From assembly GCF_014655715.1 (NCBI RefSeq), contig NZ_BNBM01000010.1, forward strand, positions 100,800 to 164,799: a stretch of 64,000 bases of DNA, read 5' to 3'. Position 1 is the first letter of the stretch. Each line of letters opens with the position of its first letter. The notes below the pieces were generated by a model. It was not told the DNA's origin, ran no database searches, and was given only the letters and a program-made list of their open reading frames with translations. Of this stretch, positions 63,216 to 64,000 are shown piece after piece. Made by a program: the position numbers and the translations under genes. Source of the DNA: Streptomyces lanatus (GTDB lineage: Bacteria; Actinomycetota; Actinomycetes; Streptomycetales; Streptomycetaceae).

Positions 63216-64000
63216 CCGAGCCCTACGCCGTGCCGGTGCCCAAGGGGTACCGGGTGGGCGTCTGGGAGGTGCGGGAGCCGATCGCCACGGGGGCGTTCGG
63301 GAGTGTGTACGAGGCCAGACGCGGCGGCGAGGGCTCTCCGAGGACCGCCGCCCTGAAGTTCCTGCCCACCGGCACCGGAACCCCCCGCCAGCTCACGCAC
63401 CTGCGCGAACTCATCGAGCGCGAGGTGGAGTTGCACCGCCGGCTGAAGCAGCCGCGGCTGATCCGGATGTACGACACCGTCGTCGTCGACGACCCGGCCC
63501 ATCCCGAGCTCGACGGCGCCACCGTCCTGGTGCTGGAGAAGGCGGAGGGGTCGCTCGCCAAGCTGCTGGCGGCGGATCCGCGCCCCGACGCCGGGCCCGC
63601 CCTGCTCGCGCAGATCTGCGAGGGGCTGGCCCAGTTGCATCACTCGGGCTGGGTGCACGGCGATCTCAAACCGGCCAATGTGCTGCTGATGGCGGACGGT
63701 TCGGCGCGGCTGGCGGACTTCAACATGGCGGCGGAGCTGGAGGGCACACACGCGTACACGCCCGCGTTCTCCACGCCCGACTACACCCCGCCGGAGCTGC
63801 TGTGGTCGGAGATCGGTGAACGGGGGCGCCGTATCCGCCCGTCGGCGGACGTGTGGGCGTTCGGGGTGCTCGCGCATCTGCTGCTGAGCGGCTCCTTCCC
63901 GCTGCCCGGCGCCACATCGACGGCCCGTCGTGACGCGGCCGCCGCCTACGCCCGCGGCACCGACGAGCTGCGGCTGTCGCCCGAACTCCCGGACGTCTGG
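63212..64000 (+). CDS. Ser/Thr protein kinase, N-terminal fragment
   Basis: A 263-codon partial kinase that runs off the window. The glycine loop IATGAFGSVYEA (24-35), the ATP-anchoring Lys49 (AALKF), the catalytic loop VHGDLKPANVLL (148-159, HGD in place of HRD) and the metal motif ADFNMAAE (168-175, DFN in place of DFG) are seen, then PDYTPPELLW and ADVWAFGVLAHLLLSG. The DFN variant may still chelate metal. GTG 63212 overlaps the FHA-like stop (GTGA). C-terminal domains are not in the window. Confidence 0.9.
   Translation, partial: MTEPYAVPVPKGYRVGVWEVREPIATGAFGSVYEARRGGEGSPRTAALKFLPTGTGTPRQLTHLRELIEREVELHRRLKQPRLIRMYDTVVVDDPAHPELDGATVLVLEKAEGSLAKLLAADPRPDAGPALLAQICEGLAQLHHSGWVHGDLKPANVLLMADGSARLADFNMAAELEGTHAYTPAFSTPDYTPPELLWSEIGERGRRIRPSADVWAFGVLAHLLLSGSFPLPGATSTARRDAAAAYARGTDELRLSPELPDVW

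Overview
The window is high-GC actinobacterial chromosome and almost certainly Streptomyces. It has densely packed genes with GTGA/ATGA stop-start overlaps, frequent GTG and TTG starts, many TAnnnT boxes seven bases before a start codon (leaderless transcripts), and a common Streptomyces intergenic hairpin repeat at 20.8 kb. From memory, the order folD - mdh - betaine genes - glyA - trpS - dprE1/dprE2 - metallophosphoesterase resembles the S. coelicolor SCO482x-SCO485x core region. I could not check this by alignment.

Layout. 0-5 kb: the start of an RsbW-type anti-sigma ATPase, a peptide-type ABC solute-binding protein, a membrane metallophosphoesterase, a small membrane protein and a D-Ala-D-Ala carboxypeptidase. 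4.9-10 kb: a compact set encoding a YihY membrane protein, a GtrA protein, a UbiA phosphoribosyltransferase, a PAP2 phosphatase, DprE1 and DprE2. The last five match the mycobacterial decaprenyl-phosphoryl-arabinose genes. 10-18 kb: a 2H phosphoesterase, trpS, an ECF sigma/anti-sigma pair followed by two tandem paralogous membrane proteins (with two near-identical ECF promoters), glyA, and an ornithine aminotransferase gene. 18-24 kb: a YgiC/YgiB-like pair, a DMT transporter, and a MocR regulator divergent from two carboxymuconolactone decarboxylase-like genes and a PEP-mutase-like gene. 24-31 kb: a five-gene operon for betaine aldehyde dehydrogenase, choline oxidase and a glycine betaine ABC transporter with a duplicated, fused permease. 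31-34 kb: a DinB protein, a WYL regulator and a MarR-GNAT fusion.

33.8-52.7 kb holds the most unusual content: nine genes on one strand plus a co-oriented Crp/Fnr regulator. Read in transcription order they are the Crp/Fnr regulator, a class III nucleotide cyclase-like protein, a P-loop NTPase with a helical C-terminus, an SPFH-like protein, a PycTM-like (DUF5706) membrane effector, a membrane vWA protein, a 1141-aa tubulin-like GTPase, an 869-aa membrane protein, a pseudokinase-P-loop GTPase fusion and a GAP1-like protein. It looks like a multi-component GTPase/tubulin/vWA conflict or sensing system with a Pycsar-like cyclase-effector branch. No mobility genes were seen.

53-56 kb holds accessory regulators: SnoaL-like/LysR divergent pair, a decayed HTH regulator, and a PadR gene with two DUF1048 genes. 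56-64 kb returns to core genes: mdh, two XRE-type membrane regulators, a DUF3017 gene, folD, a Pro/Gly/Tyr-rich membrane protein, an FHA-like protein and the start of a Ser/Thr kinase gene that runs off the window.
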